A stretch of 64,000 bases of DNA from Paludisphaera mucosa (GTDB lineage Bacteria; Planctomycetota; Planctomycetia; Isosphaerales; Isosphaeraceae), in contig NZ_JARRAG010000002.1 in the NCBI RefSeq assembly GCF_029589435.1, forward strand, positions 124,001 to 188,000, read 5' to 3'. Below are positions 16,236 through 27,787 of this stretch, piece after piece. A program made the translations under genes and the position numbers. A model generated the notes under the pieces. It was not told where the DNA came from, did not search any database, and saw only the letters and a list, made by a program, of their open reading frames with translations. Positions within the stretch are counted from its first letter, which is position 1. Every line of letters begins with the position of its first letter.

Positions 16236-16611
16236 GCCGGAACGCCCGCGACCTTTCGATCCGCCCATGACGGCCCTCCCCTGCACGGGGCGATGCGGCT
16301 CCGCGAGGACTCTTTCGCGGGCCGGGGCCTTCGTCCTTCTCCCCTCGTGGGAGAATGTGGCCCGCAGGGCTGGATTAGGGGCTCGTCATCCGAGGCAGGC
16401 CATCGTCTTTCGGGCCGGGCCACGGCCTGGAAGTTGGAAGTGGAGGCGATCCACCGGGCGCCGTCGTTGGTCCAAGGACCTTGACGGTCCCCCTCATCCG
16501 GCCCTTCGGGCCACCTTCTCCCAAGGAGGGGAGAAGGCCGCTTCGCTACGCCCGCTCCGTCCGTATCTGATCGACATATTTTATTTTTCAATCGTATCCA
16601 GGAGTTCCCTC
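16236..16611. other. Intergenic region with interspersed repeat
   Basis: 376 bp before the DUF1559 gene. Most of it is the 203-bp inverted-repeat element at 16335-16537. The last 60 bp are AT-rich (CATATTTTATTTTTCAATCG) and probably hold the promoter of the DUF1559 gene. Confidence 0.6.
16335..16537. repeat. MITE/REP-like element with 48-bp terminal inverted repeats
   Basis: The left arm (from CCTTCTCCCCTC at 16335) and right arm (ending GGAGGGGAGAAGG at 16537) are near-complementary over about 48 bp, including GGGAGAA and TGGCCCG/CGGGCCA blocks. The centre is about 105 bp of unrelated sequence with no transposase. Similar 'CTCATCCGGCCC...GGAGAAGG' repeats are scattered in many bacterial genomes, to my knowledge. 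Confidence 0.7.
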
Positions 16612-17568
16612 ATGCTTCCTCGTCTCCGTCGCTCGGCCTTCACGCTCATCGAGCTGCTGGTCGTCATCGCAATCATCGCCGTGTTGATCGCCCTGCTCCT
16701 GCCCGCCGTGCAGTCGGCCCGCGAGGCGGCCCGGCGGATCCAGTGCACGAACAACCTCAAGCAGATCGGCCTGGCCTGCCACAACTACCACGAGTCGCGC
16801 GGGGCTCTCCCCGGGGCGAACATGGTCTTCGGCACGACCGGGCTCTCGGCCCTCAGCATGCTGCTGCCCCAGATGGAGCAGCCGGCCGTGTACAACGCGA
16901 TCAACTTCTCGTTCAAGTACGACGACCCCGTCAACTCGACGTCGAAGTACACCATCGTATCGGGCTTCGTCTGCCCGTCCGACAAGAGCAGCCCGCTCCC
17001 CGCGCTCGGCGGCCAGACGAACTACATGGCCGACATGGGCAGCGGGATCGTCTGGCAGGAGGCCGTCAGCGGCAACGCGGGCCTGCCCGAGCCCAACGGC
17101 CTGTTCCACGGCAACACCTCGAAGACGTTCGCCGCGGTGACCGACGGCCTGTCGAACACCGGCATGTTCTCCGAGCGGGTGCTGGCCGACGGCAACAACG
17201 CGGTCGTCAGCAAGGTCGCCGACGTCTTCTTCTCGCCGCTGGCCCCGACCACGGTCGACCAGGCGTACACGATGTGCCAGGCGGTCGACGTCCAGAACCT
17301 GTCGAACCAGTTCCCGCTGTTCATGGGCGCCCCCTGGCTCACCGGCCAGCACGTCTTCCAGCACATCAACCCGCCCAACGGCCGCTCGTGCGGGTTCTTC
17401 GTCACCAACCGCGCGATCATGCCGCCCAGCAGCTTCCACCCCGGCGGCGTGAACCTGCTGCTGGCCGACGGCTCCGTCCGGTACATCAAGGATTCGGTCG
17501 ATCGGGCCGCGTGGGGCGCCCTCGGGACGATCTCCGGCGGCGAGGTCATCAGCAGCGACGCGTACTGA
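16612..17568 (+). CDS. DUF1559 domain protein with type IV pilin-like N-terminus
   Basis: 318 residues from the ATG at 16612 (CAGGAG 8 bp upstream). The N-terminus has the prepilin cleavage/methylation motif [20 protein letters not shown] and the long hydrophobic helix of pseudopilins, followed by [24 protein letters not shown], the DUF1559 signature. The C-terminus has the H-X9-DG type motif ([19 protein letters not shown]). DUF1559 proteins are massively expanded in planctomycetes; they are exported and probably polymerise or decorate the envelope, but function is unproven. A lipoprotein gene follows at 25 bp, then a deiodinase-like fusion. Confidence 0.92.
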   Translation: MLPRLRRSAFTLIELLVVIAIIAVLIALLLPAVQSAREAARRIQCTNNLKQIGLACHNYHESRGALPGANMVFGTTGLSALSMLLPQMEQPAVYNAINFSFKYDDPVNSTSKYTIVSGFVCPSDKSSPLPALGGQTNYMADMGSGIVWQEAVSGNAGLPEPNGLFHGNTSKTFAAVTDGLSNTGMFSERVLADGNNAVVSKVADVFFSPLAPTTVDQAYTMCQAVDVQNLSNQFPLFMGAPWLTGQHVFQHINPPNGRSCGFFVTNRAIMPPSSFHPGGVNLLLADGSVRYIKDSVDRAAWGALGTISGGEVISSDAY

Positions 17569-17593
17569 CGCCCAACCTCCGGGAGGACTTCGC

Positions 17594-18001
17594 ATGTCGA
17601 TTCGTGAGCACATGAAGACGCGGCGGACCGCCGGGGCCTTGGCCCTGGCGCTGGGCCTGGCCTCCGCCGCCACCGGCTGCGGCACGGGCGTCGCCCACCC
17701 GGTCGACCCGGGCGGGGCGATGGTCGCGCTCAAGACGACCCTCGACGCCTGGAAGGAGGGGAAGGATCCCGAGTCCCTCAAGACGGCCGCGTCGCCGATC
17801 GTCGTCCAGGACATGGAATGGCAGTCGGGCGCGAAGCTGGTCGACTACCACGTCGAGGGCGACGGCTCCCCGGCCGACGCCAACCTGGAAGTCCGCGTGA
17901 AGCTGAACCTGACGGCCAAAGGCAAGAAGGTGGAGCGGAACGCCCACTACCTGGTGACCACCAGCCCCGCCGTCACCGTCTTCCGCGATATGATGAAATG
18001 A
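17594..18001 (+). CDS. Small lipoprotein, partner of DUF1559 gene
   Basis: 135 residues from the ATG at 17594, with GGGAGGAC upstream. A lipoprotein signal ends at Cys29 (LGLASAATGCGTG). The mature domain has a strand-rich pattern (LVDYHVEGDGSPADANLEVRVKLNLTAKGKKVERNAHYLV), an NTF2- or carrier-like look, without a firm family. It lies between the DUF1559 gene and the EF-hand fusion, all on the same strand with short gaps, so an operon is likely. It is anchored in a membrane facing the periplasm. Confidence 0.75.
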   Translation: MSIREHMKTRRTAGALALALGLASAATGCGTGVAHPVDPGGAMVALKTTLDAWKEGKDPESLKTAASPIVVQDMEWQSGAKLVDYHVEGDGSPADANLEVRVKLNLTAKGKKVERNAHYLVTTSPAVTVFRDMMK

Positions 18002-18051
18002 GCACCCATCCGGCGTCTCCGCCGATCCCTGAACAACGGAGGATCTCCCCC

Positions 18052-19272
18052 ATGATCGCACGAACCTCGATCCGCCTCGTGGCCGTCGCGGCCGGGCTGG
18101 GCCTCGGACTCCCGGCGACCGCCGAGGAGCCGTCGAAGCCCCAGGCGGCGACCCTCGCCACCGCGCCCATCTCCGGCGACGAGGCCGGCAAGGCGCTCCG
18201 CGAGGCCTGGCCCGACCGCCCCGAATGGCTCGACATGTACACGGCCATCCTCGCCGACGAGCCCATGGGCCCCACGAACGGCTGGTTCCGCACGTCCGCC
18301 ACCCAGACCCGCTACGGTTGGGACGCCGTCCGCACCAAGTACGACCGCGACGGCGACGGCAAGGTCGCCCGCAAGGAATACCCCGGCGACGACGCGTCGT
18401 TCGCCCGCCTCGACCGCGACCGCGACTCGGCGCTCGCCGAGCCCGACTTCGACTTCTCGCGGGCCTACATGCCGTCTCCCGGCTCGATGCTCTTCTCGCG
18501 ACTCGACCGCGACGGCGACGGCAAGGTCGTGAGGGAGGAGGTCGAGAAGTTCTTCAAGGCGGCCGACGGCGACGACGCCGGCTTCCTCTCGCGGCTGGAC
18601 CTCGAACGGGCGCTCCCCGCCCCGTCGGGCTCGATGGGCCCCGGCGACCGGCCGACCAAGGCCCAGCTCATCAAGGGCCTCTTCAGCCAGGAGATCGGCT
18701 CGCTCCAGAGCGGCCCCAAGCTCGACGAGTCGGCCCCCGACTTCACCCTGAAGCGGGCCGACGGCCAGGGCGAGCTGACCCTCTCGAAGCTCATCGGCCC
18801 CAAGCCGGTCGTCCTCATCTTCGGCAACTTCACCTGCGGGCCGTTCCGCAGCATGGCCGGCAACTTCGAGAAGCTCAACCGCCGCTACGGCGACCGCGCC
18901 ACGTTCGTCATGGTCTACGTCCGCGAGGCCCATCCCAGCGACGGCTGGCGGATGCAGTCCAACGACTCCGTCGGCGTCACGACGACCCAGCCCAAGACCT
19001 ACGAGGAGCGGGCCGAAGTCGCCCAGCGCTGCGGGAAGCTGCTCAGCCTGGGCTTCCCCATGCTCGTCGACACCATCGACGACGCCGTTGGGGCCCGCTA
19101 CAGCGGCATGCCCGGCCGCTTCTACCTCCTCGACAAGTCCGGCAAGATCGCCTTCAAGAACGCCCGTGGCCCCTTCGGCTTCAAGCCCGCCGAGTTGGAG
19201 CAGTCGCTGATCCTGCTGCTCCAGGATGAGGGCTCGACGAGCGATCACCAGGCCCGCGCCGAGGCCCGCTGA
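18052..19272 (+). CDS. EF-hand protein fused to iodothyronine deiodinase-like thioredoxin-fold domain
   Basis: 406 residues from the ATG at 18052 (CGGAGG upstream) with a signal peptide. Two EF-hand loops (DRDGDGKVARKEY near 98 and DRDGDGKVVREEV near 153) precede a thioredoxin-fold domain (APDFTLKRADG, VLIFGNFTCGPFRSMAGNF, YVREAHPSDGW, GRFYLLDKSGKIAF). The FGNFTCGPF and EAHPSDGW blocks match the deiodinase family (PF00837), with Cys262 at the position of the animal selenocysteine. It probably acts in the periplasm as a redox enzyme or peroxiredoxin-like protein; dehalogenation is not implied. It is the third gene of the DUF1559 cluster, and a strong terminator follows. Confidence 0.85.
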   Translation: MIARTSIRLVAVAAGLGLGLPATAEEPSKPQAATLATAPISGDEAGKALREAWPDRPEWLDMYTAILADEPMGPTNGWFRTSATQTRYGWDAVRTKYDRDGDGKVARKEYPGDDASFARLDRDRDSALAEPDFDFSRAYMPSPGSMLFSRLDRDGDGKVVREEVEKFFKAADGDDAGFLSRLDLERALPAPSGSMGPGDRPTKAQLIKGLFSQEIGSLQSGPKLDESAPDFTLKRADGQGELTLSKLIGPKPVVLIFGNFTCGPFRSMAGNFEKLNRRYGDRATFVMVYVREAHPSDGWRMQSNDSVGVTTTQPKTYEERAEVAQRCGKLLSLGFPMLVDTIDDAVGARYSGMPGRFYLLDKSGKIAFKNARGPFGFKPAELEQSLILLLQDEGSTSDHQARAEAR

Positions 19273-19300
19273 CGTTCCCTCGACTACCAAAAAACCCACC

Positions 19301-19334
19301 CCGACGGCCCCGGATCTCCCCCCGGGGCCGTCGG
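19301..19334 (+). terminator. Terminator after the DUF1559 cluster
   Basis: A 13-bp perfect stem (CCGACGGCCCCGG at 19301-19313 with 19322-19334) with an 8-nt loop, followed by CGTTTC. It lies 29 bp after the stop codon. Confidence 0.75.
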
Positions 19335-19603
19335 CGTTTCTGACCCGGACTGGCCGCCGCGGGAGCTTACGCCGGGATGACCACCTCGACTCTCGGGTAG
19401 CCCGCGAAGCCGCACAGACTGTACAATCGCCACCTCCTCTCGATCGCGGGGCTCCGACCTGACGAGGCGTCGAGTCCTGACATGCTCGGGAACGCCCTTT
19501 GCATCGTGCGAATCTCGTTTGCACCACGGAAGCATCGCGGGTCTCCCCCCCGCGTCGACTCGTTCTGGAACGATGACGTTGCGTTCCGTTTACCGGACGC
19601 CTG

Positions 19604-19612
19604 TGTTAAGAT
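19604..19612 (+). promoter_or_regulatory. Extended -10 promoter element
   Basis: TG-T-TAAGAT forms an extended -10 without a good -35. The same nine bases occur before dnaJ at 25901-25909. It lies about 100 bp upstream of the chosen start at 19710. Confidence 0.4.
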
Positions 19613-19709
19613 AGAGAACGCAGTCAACCTACGAGATTTCAACATCGTCCATCTTCGAGCGGCGAGGTTCGAAGAGCCCGGTCTATCGGGGGACGTGGAG
19701 AGTTCTATT

Positions 19710-20684
19710 TTGAGCACGCCCGCCAAGTTGTCACCTCGGGTCGGGATGCGAGCGGTTGTCATCGTGCTCGCCGCGGTCCCGTTCCTGACCTCCGGGTTTG
19801 CACCCCGCAGGGAGGCCGTCCTGGCCCCGCGGAACGCCTCAGGCGCCGAGGTCCATGATCCCGCCGACGTCCCCGTCCTGAGTTGGCTGCCGGCCGGCAC
19901 CCGGTTCCGGGACGACCGGCCGCCGGCGGACTGGAGCGACGTCGTCCTGAAGTCGACGCCCGCCCTGACCTCGGGCGACCTGGATACGGTGTCGAAGGAA
20001 GCGTTCGCGACGGCCCGTCGGCTCCGGCTGGTGATCCTGGCCGACGTGGCGCGGAAGTCGGATGCGGCCCCGTATGCGATCCGCCGGCTCGGCGTCGGCC
20101 TCTCCGCGCCGATCGTCGGAGCGGACGGGGGCGACGTGGTCGTCGCCGCGACCAACGTCGGCGATGCGTCGGGCTCATGGTCGACGAAGGAGCGGATCAT
20201 CCTGGCGGCGGGCTCGCGCGAGCTGGGCCGGGCGAAGCTCGCCGCGGCGACGCCGACCTTCGCCATTCTGCGCACGCCGACCACCTGCCTGGTGGGGGCC
20301 CGACACGAGACGCTCGACGTGCTCTACGCGGTGCTCGTCGAACCGGCCTCGGGCCGGCTGCGGCTGTTCGTCTGCAAGCCGGCGGCGGGCGGGGCTCCGA
20401 GCGTCGTCCGCGAGCTGGAGGCCCCGGCGATCGTCGATGGCCCGCTCCACGTCAGGGCGAAGACGTTCGCCGGCATCCCGATCTCGTGGTCGTTCGCGAT
20501 GATCGACGTCCCCGAGGGGGCCGAACGGGCGATCCCCGACGAGCTGGCCCGCCTGATCGCCCCCGACCGCCTGGAGACGGCCGACGCCCGCGTCGTCGAG
20601 GGGGCCTTCCGCGCGTTCGCCGAGCGGCCAGCCCTGACGCCGACCGCCCGCGCCGCCGATGCAAGCGCCGCTCAGGGCGACTGA
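19710..20684 (+). CDS. Secreted hypothetical protein
   Basis: 324 residues from the TTG at 19710, which lies 7 bp after GGAGAG; an ATG at 19746 is the alternative and starts directly at the signal peptide ([18 protein letters not shown]). The mature protein is strand-rich ([58 protein letters not shown]), and no domain was recognised. It may be a beta-sandwich envelope protein. Its 3' end overlaps the convergent esterase gene by 13 bp. Confidence 0.6.
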   Translation: MSTPAKLSPRVGMRAVVIVLAAVPFLTSGFAPRREAVLAPRNASGAEVHDPADVPVLSWLPAGTRFRDDRPPADWSDVVLKSTPALTSGDLDTVSKEAFATARRLRLVILADVARKSDAAPYAIRRLGVGLSAPIVGADGGDVVVAATNVGDASGSWSTKERIILAAGSRELGRAKLAAATPTFAILRTPTTCLVGARHETLDVLYAVLVEPASGRLRLFVCKPAAGGAPSVVRELEAPAIVDGPLHVRAKTFAGIPISWSFAMIDVPEGAERAIPDELARLIAPDRLETADARVVEGAFRAFAERPALTPTARAADASAAQGD

Positions 20685-21637
20685 AGGGCCTTCTTGTCGA
20701 GGAAGCCCTGGCCCTTGAGCCAGACCTCGCAGAGCTTCGGCCAGGACTGGAAGGCCGGGTTCGGGGCGATCTTGTGCTCCTTCGAGCCGCTCCCCAGGCC
20801 CAGGCCGTGCTGACCCTTCTCGAAGACGTGCAGCTCCAGCGGCACCTTCGCCTTGCGCAGGCCGAGGGCGAACAGGAGGCTGTTCTCGGGCGGGACCGCC
20901 GAGTCTTCGTTGGTGTGCGCGAGGAACGTCGGCGGCGTCTCGGGGGTCACCTGCTGCTCGTTCGAGTAGAACTTCAGGAGATCCTCGGAGGGGTGCTCGC
21001 CGAGCAGGTTGCGATTCGAACCCTGGTGGGTGTAGGGCGTCGCCATGGCGATCACCGGGTAGACCAGGATCAGCCGGTCAGGGCGCGAGCTGACGCGGTC
21101 GATCGGGTCCTCGGCGTCGGCCTTGCCGGCGTCGAAGTGGGTGCCGCCCGTCGACGCCAGGTGTCCCCCCGCCGAGAAGCCCAGCAGCCCGATCCGGCCC
21201 GGGTCGACGCCCCACCTCGCCGCCCCCTGGCGCACCACGCGGATGGCCCGGTTGACGTCGTGCAGCATCGCCGGCTCCCGATAGGCCGGCGCGAGGCGGT
21301 ACTTGAGCACGAAGGTCGCGACCCCGATCGAATTCAACCACTCGGCGACCTGCTTCCCCTCGTGGTCGATCGCCAGCCCGCCGTACCCGCCCCCCGGGCA
21401 GACGACGACCGCCGCGCCCGTGGCGACGTCCGGTTTGGGGAGGAAGACGGAGAGCGTGGGGACGTCCTTCGCCGGGTCCGTTCCCTTGGCGTCGGGCGCG
21501 CCCTGGGCCCAGAGCTTCACGACCTCGGACGCCCCTTCGAGCGCGTCGGCTCCGGCCGTCCCCGTCCCAGCCACGCCCATCGCCCCGAAGGCGGCCATCG
21601 CCAGCCAACCGCGCGTCATGTGCACTCGACGAACCAC
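20672..21637 (-). CDS. Alpha/beta hydrolase, secreted esterase (BD-FAE/acetyl-xylan-esterase-like)
   Basis: 321 residues from the GTG at 21637, which has GGAGG 7 bp upstream; an ATG at 21619 is the alternative. A signal peptide ([25 protein letters not shown]) precedes a hydrolase domain with the oxyanion-type [10 protein letters not shown], nucleophile elbow [10 protein letters not shown] and late acid/His segments ([21 protein letters not shown]). This pattern matches secreted esterases of the BD-FAE/Axe-like group that deacetylate polysaccharides. The 3' end overlaps the preceding convergent gene by 13 bp. The substrate is not determinable here. Confidence 0.85.
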   Translation of the reverse strand: MVRRVHMTRGWLAMAAFGAMGVAGTGTAGADALEGASEVVKLWAQGAPDAKGTDPAKDVPTLSVFLPKPDVATGAAVVVCPGGGYGGLAIDHEGKQVAEWLNSIGVATFVLKYRLAPAYREPAMLHDVNRAIRVVRQGAARWGVDPGRIGLLGFSAGGHLASTGGTHFDAGKADAEDPIDRVSSRPDRLILVYPVIAMATPYTHQGSNRNLLGEHPSEDLLKFYSNEQQVTPETPPTFLAHTNEDSAVPPENSLLFALGLRKAKVPLELHVFEKGQHGLGLGSGSKEHKIAPNPAFQSWPKLCEVWLKGQGFLDKKALQSP

Positions 21638-21888
21638 CGCGTCACCTCCTCGTCTCGCCTGGAAACGGCCCGGAACCTCGCGACGGCCCCGATCGTAGAC
21701 CATGCCGCGGGGGCCGGCAACCGTCCGCCGTCGGCCCCCGCGCCAAATGCGGCCGGCCCTGTCAAAACGGCAGACGGACGGAGCACGCGGCACCCGAAAG
21801 CGAAACTTAAAACACTTACCAGAAATGACTTAAGACACACTCAATGCGTCGGTACGCCAGTTGCATTTAGGGTGGATCGAGTAACTCT

Positions 21889-21913
21889 GGGAGTCGTTTT
21901 TGGCAAGACTCCC
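21889..21913 (+). promoter_or_regulatory. Leader hairpin upstream of groEL1
   Basis: GGGAGTC (21889-21895) pairs with GACTCCC (21907-21913) around an 11-nt U-rich loop, about 60 bp before the groEL1 start. No CIRCE-type inverted repeat is seen, so this leader or an alternative sigma factor may control the heat-shock genes. Confidence 0.35.
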
Positions 21914-21973
21914 GCGTCGCGCCGGGCCAGCGCCCACGGCCGACACGTCCGGGTCGTCGATTGGAGGATCAAC

Positions 21974-23665
<1,692 letters not shown>

Positions 23666-23695
23666 GCGACGTCCCCGCGACGTCCTCCGGCCCCC

Positions 23696-23720
23696 GGGCC
23701 CCCGCGAACGCGAGGGGCCC
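23696..23720 (+). terminator. Intercistronic hairpin between groEL1 and groES
   Basis: GGGCCCC pairs with GGGGCCC, extended by CGC/GCG, in the 129-bp groEL1-groES gap. It has no T-run, so it may stabilise the upstream mRNA or attenuate read-through into groES rather than stop transcription. Confidence 0.4.
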
Positions 23721-23794
23721 CGCCCCCACCCCGTAACGAACGATCCACGAACACCGATTCGATTCATTCGAGCAGACGAGAAGGACAAACGGAC

Positions 23795-24094
23795 ATGGCC
23801 ACCCTGACGATTCGCCCCCTGGAAGACCGCGTCGTGATCAAGCAGATCGAGGCCGAGGCCAAGACGGCCGGCGGCATCGTCCTCCCGGACACCGCCAAGG
23901 AGAAGCCCCAGCGCGGCGAGGTCCTCGCCGTCGGCCCCGGCAAGCTCCTCGACTCGGGCGAGCGCAGCCCGATCGGCGTCGTGGTCGGCGACGAGATCCT
24001 CTTCGGCAAGTATTCGGGGACCGAGATCAAGGTCGACGGCGAGGAAGTCAAGATCCTCCGCGAGTCCGACATCCTGGCCAAGATCGTCAAGTGA
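23795..24094 (+). CDS. groES: Co-chaperonin GroES
   Basis: 99 residues, typical length. The start [20 protein letters not shown] and the mobile loop region [27 protein letters not shown] are typical, followed by [23 protein letters not shown] and [11 protein letters not shown]. It caps GroEL rings. It sits between two groEL genes, so it could serve both; the mobile-loop contact IVLP is standard. Confidence 0.98.
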   Translation: MATLTIRPLEDRVVIKQIEAEAKTAGGIVLPDTAKEKPQRGEVLAVGPGKLLDSGERSPIGVVVGDEILFGKYSGTEIKVDGEEVKILRESDILAKIVK

Positions 24095-24148
24095 ACCGGG
24101 CCGCGTCGCTGACCCCGCACTCATCCATCGACCGAGGAGCCTTTCTCC

Positions 24149-25774
24149 GTGGCTAAGCAACTGCTCTTCTCCGACGCCGCCCGCCGCAAGCTGCTGGAAG
24201 GCGTCGACGTCCTGGCCCAGGCCGTGGGATCGACCCTCGGCCCGACGGGCCGGAACGTGATCCTCAGCAAGTCCTTCGGCGGCCCGCTCGTCACCAAGGA
24301 CGGCGTCACGGTCTCCAAGGAGATCGAGCTGAAGGACCCGTTCGAGAACATGGGCGCCAAGCTCGTGAACGTCGTCGCGTCCAAGACGTCCGACGTCGCC
24401 GGCGACGGCACCACGACGGCGACCATCCTGGCCCGCGCCCTCTACCGCGAAGGCCTCAAGAACGTCACCGCCGGGGCCAACCCGACGGCCCTGCGGCGCG
24501 GCATCGAGAAGGCCGTCGAGGCGGCCGTCGCCGAGCTGCACGACAAGATCTCGCGGCCGGTCTCCAAGAAGGAGGAGATCGCCCAGGTCGGCGCCATCTC
24601 CGCCAACAACGACCACGCCGTCGGCGCCATGCTGGCTGACGCCGTCGAGAAGGTCGGCCGCGACGGCGTCATCACCGTCGAGGAGGGCAAGACGGCCTCC
24701 ACCACCCTCGAGTTCGTCGAGGGCATGCAGTTCGACAAGGGCTACCTGAGCCCCTACTTCGTCACCTCGCCGACCACCATGGAGGTGATCTTCGAGGACG
24801 CCCTGATCCTCCTCTTCGAGAAGAAGATCAGCAGCCTCCGCGAGCTGATCCCGCTTTTGGAGAAGGTCGCCCAGTCGGGCAAGCCCCTGCTGGTCGTGGC
24901 CGAGGACGTCGAGGGCGAGGCGCTGGCGACCCTGGTCGTCAACAAGCTCCGCGGCATCCTGAACATCGCCGCCGTCAAGGCCCCCGGCTTCGGCGACCGC
25001 CGCAAGGCGATGCTCGGCGACATGGCCGTGCTGACCGGCGGCACCGTGATCAGCGAGGACCTCGGCCTGAAGCTGGAGAGCATCCAGCTCAATCAGCTCG
25101 GCCAGGCCAAGCAGATCAAGATCGACAAGGACAGCACCACGATCATCCAGGGCGCCGGCAAGCGTGAGGAGATCCAGCGCCGGATCGACCAGCTGCGGCG
25201 GCAGATCGAGGAGACCGAGAGCGAGTACGACAAGGAGAAGTTCCAGGAGCGGCTCGCCAAGCTCTCCGGGGGCGTCGCCCTGATCCGCGTCGGGGCCCCG
25301 ACCGAAGCCGACATGAAGCAGACCAAGGCCCGCATCGAGGACGCCCTCCACGCCACCCGCGCGGCGGCCGAGGAAGGCATCGTCCCCGGCGGCGGCACGG
25401 CCCTGCTGCGGACCATCCCGGCCGTCGAGAAGCTGATCGAGACGCTCGAAGGCGACGAGAAGCTCGGCGCCCGGATCGTCCTCCGCGGCCTGGAAGAGCC
25501 CGTCCGCTACATCGCCTCGAACTCCGGCTACGACGGCGCCGTGATCGCCGACGAGGTCAAGGCGGCCGGCGGCTCGCAGGGCTACGACGCCAACAGCGGC
25601 GAATTCGTCGACATGTTCGCGGCCGGCATCATCGACCCCACCAAGGTCACCCGCACGGCCCTCCAGAACGCCTCCTCGATCGCCGGCCTGCTGCTGACGA
25701 CCGAGGCCCTGATCACCAACATCAAGGACGACGAGAAGGAGAACGGCCCCCGGGCCGAGGGCTCCGTCCGCTGA
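24149..25774 (+). CDS. groEL: Chaperonin GroEL, copy 2 (without GGM tail)
   Basis: 541 residues from the GTG at 24149, with GAGGAGC upstream. The fold is complete ([69 protein letters not shown]), but the C-terminus ends [12 protein letters not shown], with no GGM repeats or His-rich segment. It diverges clearly from copy 1, so it is not a recent duplication. Tail loss usually changes cavity properties or substrate range in GroEL paralogues. It is in one cluster with groEL1 and groES and ends before a strong hairpin. Confidence 0.97.
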   Translation: MAKQLLFSDAARRKLLEGVDVLAQAVGSTLGPTGRNVILSKSFGGPLVTKDGVTVSKEIELKDPFENMGAKLVNVVASKTSDVAGDGTTTATILARALYREGLKNVTAGANPTALRRGIEKAVEAAVAELHDKISRPVSKKEEIAQVGAISANNDHAVGAMLADAVEKVGRDGVITVEEGKTASTTLEFVEGMQFDKGYLSPYFVTSPTTMEVIFEDALILLFEKKISSLRELIPLLEKVAQSGKPLLVVAEDVEGEALATLVVNKLRGILNIAAVKAPGFGDRRKAMLGDMAVLTGGTVISEDLGLKLESIQLNQLGQAKQIKIDKDSTTIIQGAGKREEIQRRIDQLRRQIEETESEYDKEKFQERLAKLSGGVALIRVGAPTEADMKQTKARIEDALHATRAAAEEGIVPGGGTALLRTIPAVEKLIETLEGDEKLGARIVLRGLEEPVRYIASNSGYDGAVIADEVKAAGGSQGYDANSGEFVDMFAAGIIDPTKVTRTALQNASSIAGLLLTTEALITNIKDDEKENGPRAEGSVR

Positions 25775-25801
25775 TCCGAGTCCCTCCAGGACTCCCGGTC
25801 C

Positions 25802-25834
25802 CCGGGGCGCCGGCTCGATCGAGCGGCGCCCCGG
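25802..25834 (+). terminator. Terminator after groEL2
   Basis: CCGGGGCGCC and GCTC pair with GAGC and GGCGCCCCGG (one bulged G), 14 bp in all around GATC, followed by CCCGTTT. It ends the groE cluster. Confidence 0.65.
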
Positions 25835-25900
25835 CCCGTTTCCGGCCCCTCGCCGCCGAGCCCACCTCGCCCGTTCCGGCTGGGAGGATGCGGGCCCGTA

Positions 25901-25909
25901 TGTTAAGAT
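25901..25909 (+). promoter_or_regulatory. Extended -10 promoter before dnaJ
   Basis: TG-T-TAAGAT, identical to the element at 19604-19612, lies 88 bp before the dnaJ ATG and just after the groE terminator. No strong -35 is seen. Confidence 0.45.
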
Positions 25910-25996
25910 TTTGATCCTGGACAGGGGATCGCGCGCGGCTCAGGGAGGGCCGTCGCGACGCGTCCCGGGACCCTCGACCGTCGAGACGCCGCGCCG

Positions 25997-27154
25997 ATGG
26001 CAACCACCAAACGCGACCTGTACGAAGTCCTCGAGATCAAGCGCGAGGCGACGGCCGACGAGATCAAGCGCGCCTACCGGCAGATGGCGCTCAAGTTCCA
26101 CCCCGACCGCAACCCCGGCGACCAGGAGGCGGAGAAACGCTTCCGCGAGGCCGCCGAGGCCTACGACGTCCTCTCCGACGCCCAGAAGCGCCAGCGCTAC
26201 GACCGCTACGGCCACGCCGGGCTCGACGGCGCGGCCTTCCACGACTTCCGCTCGACCGACGACATCATGTCGGCCTTCGGCGACATCTTCGGCGGCGGCC
26301 TGCTGGGCGACCTCTTCGGGGGCGGCGGCGGCGGCCGTCGCGGGCCCCGCCAGGGCCCGGACCTGCTGATGCGGCTTGAGATCACGCTCAACGAGGCCGC
26401 CCGCGGCACGACCCGGTCGATCGACGTCGACCGCCAGGAGTTCTGCGGCGAGTGCCGGGGCTCGGGCGCCCGCAAGGGGACCGTGGCGACCACCTGCAAC
26501 TACTGCGGCGGCCGCGGCCAGGTCGTCCAGGCCCGGGGCTTCTTCCAGGTCGCGACCACCTGCCCGTCGTGCGGCGGCGAGGGGGTCAAGATCACCGACC
26601 CCTGCCCCTCCTGCCACGGCTCGGGCCGCGTCCCCCAGCGGGCCAAGCTGCAGGTCGACGTCCCCCCGGGCGTCGAGACCGGCATGCGGCTGCAGCTCCG
26701 CCAGCAGGGCGAGCTGGGCGACATGGGCGGGCCCCGCGGCAACCTGCAGATCCAGATCATGGTGCGCAAGCACCAGTTCTTCGAACGCAAGCGCAACGAC
26801 CTGCTCTGCCAGGTCCCGATCAGCTTCGCGCAGGCGGCGCTCGGCGCCGACGTCGAGGTCCCCACGCTCGACGGCCCGGGCCGGGTGCAGGTCCCCCGCG
26901 GGGCGCAGAGCGGCGACCAGATCCGGCTCAAGGGCCGGGGCATGCCCGACATCAGCGGCCGGGGCCGGGGCGACGAGATCGTCGAGGTCGTCGTCGAGAC
27001 GCCCCGCCAGCTCACCCCCCGACAGGAGGAGCTGCTCCGCGAGTTCGCCGAGACCGAGCACGAACAGGTCAGCCCTCGCCGCAAGAGCTTCTTCGAGAAG
27101 CTCCGCGACTACTTCACCGAAGAGGCCGAGCCTGAGCAACGCGAGCACGCCTGA
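25997..27154 (+). CDS. dnaJ: Chaperone DnaJ (Hsp40)
   Basis: 385 residues. The J-domain at 1-70 has the HPD motif ([10 protein letters not shown]). A Gly/Phe segment follows ([20 protein letters not shown]). Four CXXCXGXG zinc motifs span about 150-210 ([32 protein letters not shown]), then substrate-binding domains ([36 protein letters not shown]). It stimulates DnaK ATPase; dnaK is not in this window. grpE follows at 70 bp, so the two co-chaperones are co-expressed while the groE cluster lies just upstream. Confidence 0.97.
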   Translation: MATTKRDLYEVLEIKREATADEIKRAYRQMALKFHPDRNPGDQEAEKRFREAAEAYDVLSDAQKRQRYDRYGHAGLDGAAFHDFRSTDDIMSAFGDIFGGGLLGDLFGGGGGGRRGPRQGPDLLMRLEITLNEAARGTTRSIDVDRQEFCGECRGSGARKGTVATTCNYCGGRGQVVQARGFFQVATTCPSCGGEGVKITDPCPSCHGSGRVPQRAKLQVDVPPGVETGMRLQLRQQGELGDMGGPRGNLQIQIMVRKHQFFERKRNDLLCQVPISFAQAALGADVEVPTLDGPGRVQVPRGAQSGDQIRLKGRGMPDISGRGRGDEIVEVVVETPRQLTPRQEELLREFAETEHEQVSPRRKSFFEKLRDYFTEEAEPEQREHA

Positions 27155-27224
27155 CGCGCCCGCCGGGCGGGGCCGGACCCCGACGCCTGCCCGCCCGAGG
27201 CCGTCGGCCAGGAGATCCGCAGCC

Positions 27225-27764
27225 ATGTCCGACGCCGTGAACCGCCCCGAACGATCCCCCGACGCGGACGCCGCCGAGGCCCCCGACGAGCCCTCGTCGA
27301 ACGCCGGCCCGCAAGGCCAGGTCGCGCTCCTCGAGAAGGAGCGCGACGAGGCGCGCGACCAGCTCCTCCGCACCCGCGCCGAGTTCGTCAACTACCAGAA
27401 GCGCAACAAGCAGCAGGCCGAGGCCGACCGCCTCTACGCCATCGGCAACCTGGGCCGCGACCTGCTCGACGTCCTCGACAACATGCAGCGCGCCACCGAG
27501 GCCCTCCGCGCCACGGCGACCGAGGGGGTCGTCTCCGGCCTCGACATGGTCCACAAGCAGTTCCTGGCGACCCTGGCGAAGTACGGCGTCGAGCCCATCG
27601 AGGCGCTCGGCACGGCCTTCGACCCCAACTTCCACGAGGCCCTGATGCAGCAGCCCTCCGCCGACGCCCCCGAGGGGACCGTCGTCGCCGAGCTGGGCAA
27701 GGGCTACAAGATCCACGACCGCGTGCTGAGGCCCAGCAAGGTCGCCGTCTCGGTCAAGCCCTGA
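27225..27764 (+). CDS. grpE: Nucleotide exchange factor GrpE
   Basis: 179 residues from the ATG at 27225 (GGAGATC upstream). An acidic, variable N-terminus leads to a coiled-coil helix (LLEKERDEARDQLLRTRAEFVNYQKRNK in overlapping heptads), then LYAIGNLGRDLLDVLDNMQRA and the C-terminal beta domain (VEPIEALGTAFDPNFHEALM, GKGYKIHDRVLRPSKVAVS). It releases ADP from DnaK. It lies between dnaJ and two small zinc proteins. Confidence 0.96.
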   Translation: MSDAVNRPERSPDADAAEAPDEPSSNAGPQGQVALLEKERDEARDQLLRTRAEFVNYQKRNKQQAEADRLYAIGNLGRDLLDVLDNMQRATEALRATATEGVVSGLDMVHKQFLATLAKYGVEPIEALGTAFDPNFHEALMQQPSADAPEGTVVAELGKGYKIHDRVLRPSKVAVSVKP

Positions 27765-27787
27765 CCTGACCGGAGGAATTCCGCCCG

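Noticed and set aside
18835-18837. Selenocysteine at the deiodinase active site
   Set aside because: The codon is TGC (Cys), not TGA; no recoding is needed.
21793-21973. CIRCE element upstream of groEL1
   Set aside because: No TTAGCACTC-N9-GAGTGCTAA-like inverted repeat is found.
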